From positions 1 through 43,070 of the forward strand of contig CAZFZT010000019.1 of NCBI GenBank assembly GCA_964523675.1: a DNA stretch of 43,070 bases. The letters are read 5' to 3'. Below are positions 42,183-43,070 of this stretch, piece by piece. This DNA comes from CAZFZT01 sp964523675. Its GTDB lineage: Bacteria; Planctomycetota; Phycisphaerae; Phycisphaerales; SM1A02. Position 1 is the stretch's first letter, and each line of letters starts with the position of its first letter. Under the pieces are notes generated by a model. That model searched no databases. It saw nothing but the letters and a program-made list of their open reading frames with translations, and was not told the DNA's origin. Position numbers and translations under genes: made by a program.

Positions 42183-43070
42183 GTCCGCTCCATGCCGGAT
42201 GAAGGGCGCTTCTTGCGCCTGTGTGATTCGAGCATTGACCGACCTTCAAGGCGCCACAGCGCGGCCGCAGCCGCCATGAGCGCCGCCATGATGATGCAAA
42301 GAGTCACGGCGATCTCCGGCCAGCGGCCAATGCCAGCCATGTGCTCGACGAGCACAATGCCGGGCAGGATGAGGGCGGCCCAGCCGATCGTGAACAGAGC
42401 GCTTTGCCCAGTAAGCGCCCATCTCTGGGTGGGTACGTGAAACAGCAATACGATCTTGGCAAGCAGCCATCCCAACGTCAGACCTGCAATAAAGCCGGGC
42501 AGCTGCGCGATGAAGTAGCCGCCGATGGCGGGCAGAATCCCCAGTGCCTTGATGAAGTTGGCTATGAAGAGGGCGCGCGAGGAGCCGAGCGCGAGCGGAA
42601 TCTGATCCATGCTGGTGATGAGCACCGCAACCCAGATGTACATGGACAACCATCGCGCGATGTCCCCGGCCGGGTGATACCTCGATTCGTAGAGCAGTTC
42701 GAAGAACAGGGGTCCGCCGATCGCAAACGCTGCACATGCCGCGCCGCTGACCCAGAGCACCGATCGTCGCGCTCGGATGCACATGGCGACCACACGTTGT
42801 GGGTCGTCCTGATATCGCGACAGAATCGGAAAGATGATCATGCCGGAAAGCCGTTGGCCCACATGCATCGTGACCTTGGCGAAGACAAAGCCGATGGCAT
42901 ACAACCCGAGCAGGTCGGCCGAGAGCAGCGTGCCGAGCACCGGCTTGTCGAGGTTCGCCGCCAGAAAGGTGACCAGCGTGCTGGCGAAGATCCACTTGCC
43001 AAAGTGCAGCAGCGCGTGAGCGCTTGGGCCGTGCCACTGCACGCGAAGGCGCGGCGGCTCGTGGGGCGGC
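42179..43070 (-). CDS. Wzx-like polysaccharide flippase, 5' end cut by window edge
   Basis: The visible 296 residues run open to the window edge; the GTG at 43042 is internal. Eight or so membrane helices are seen, with the MOP/Wzx segment 'FASTLVTFLAANLDKPVLG' followed by LSADLLGLYAIG, and a conserved amphipathic SRYQDDPQRV loop. Family members move undecaprenyl-linked glycan units across the inner membrane and normally have 12-14 helices, so about a third is missing. It starts, or continues, the operon from outside the window. Confidence 0.88.
   Translation of the reverse strand, partial: PPHEPPRLRVQWHGPSAHALLHFGKWIFASTLVTFLAANLDKPVLGTLLSADLLGLYAIGFVFAKVTMHVGQRLSGMIIFPILSRYQDDPQRVVAMCIRARRSVLWVSGAACAAFAIGGPLFFELLYESRYHPAGDIARWLSMYIWVAVLITSMDQIPLALGSSRALFIANFIKALGILPAIGGYFIAQLPGFIAGLTLGWLLAKIVLLFHVPTQRWALTGQSALFTIGWAALILPGIVLVEHMAGIGRWPEIAVTLCIIMAALMAAAAALWRLEGRSMLESHRRKKRPSSGMERT

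Overview
The window looks like a Planctomycetota chromosome, most likely of the Phycisphaerae type; this is inferred from gene content, as no rRNA or marker tree is available. The DNA is GC-rich. It carries many secreted proteins ending in a PAPG + hydrophobic segment + poly-Arg tail (a PEP-CTERM variant common in Phycisphaerae), planctomycete-style dockerin-like repeats (DxDGxGxVGVxDLLxLL), and a planctomycete-type ECF sigma factor overlapping a Ser/Thr kinase gene. No rRNA, CRISPR array, transposase or phage gene was seen.

Left part (1-12.2 kb): mixed housekeeping and envelope genes. These are tRNA-Ser(CGA), a laminin-B-like PAPG-tail protein, a DUF1579 protein with a clear terminator, a pair of large inverted-repeat elements, an Asp-box (BNR) protein followed by a MoaD/ThiS-like protein, another PAPG-tail protein with promoter and terminator, a 635-base stretch without a convincing gene but with stable hairpins, a small lipoprotein, an HI0933/YhiN-type flavoprotein, a methyltransferase, two overlapping TPR proteins, rpmH (bL34, without rnpA after it) and a CHRD/dockerin-like secreted protein.

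Middle (12.2-17.0 kb, minus strand): a tandemly amplified array. Three paralogous PAPG-tail proteins are each preceded by a sequence encoding the same Cys-rich C-terminal module and by the same GGGGAGATGC...GCATCTCCCC palindrome. The head of the array is a large HAF-repeat secreted protein. Its signal-peptide region holds a 12-base G tract that leaves the gene out of frame as read, so it is either a phase-variable switch or a homopolymer error.

17.0-20.6 kb: a small membrane protein with a GLP-repeat linker is divergent from an ECF sigma factor, whose stop overlaps the TTG start of a membrane Ser/Thr kinase. The kinase has a non-canonical catalytic loop (HCDLNPGN). A perfect 10-bp direct repeat lies in the divergent intergenic region.

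Right part (20.6-43.07 kb, all minus strand): a surface polysaccharide locus of 18 genes, mostly overlapping or a few bases apart. In transcription order these are a Wzx-like flippase (cut by the window edge), a WaaP-like kinase, a GT4, an O-antigen ligase/polymerase-like protein, an APH-fold kinase, a GT2, a GT2-GT4-GT2 fusion, a GtrB/DPM1-like GT2, a YdjM-like membrane protein, a PHP-type hydrolase, a GT4, an AsnB-type amidotransferase, a GlpD-like flavoenzyme, a membrane alpha/beta hydrolase, a methyltransferase, an NAD-dependent epimerase, a hexapeptide acyltransferase and an AglD/UPF0104-type membrane protein. Together they could build, decorate, flip and polymerise a glycan, possibly linked to the PAPG-tail exoproteins; no exosortase gene is visible in the window.
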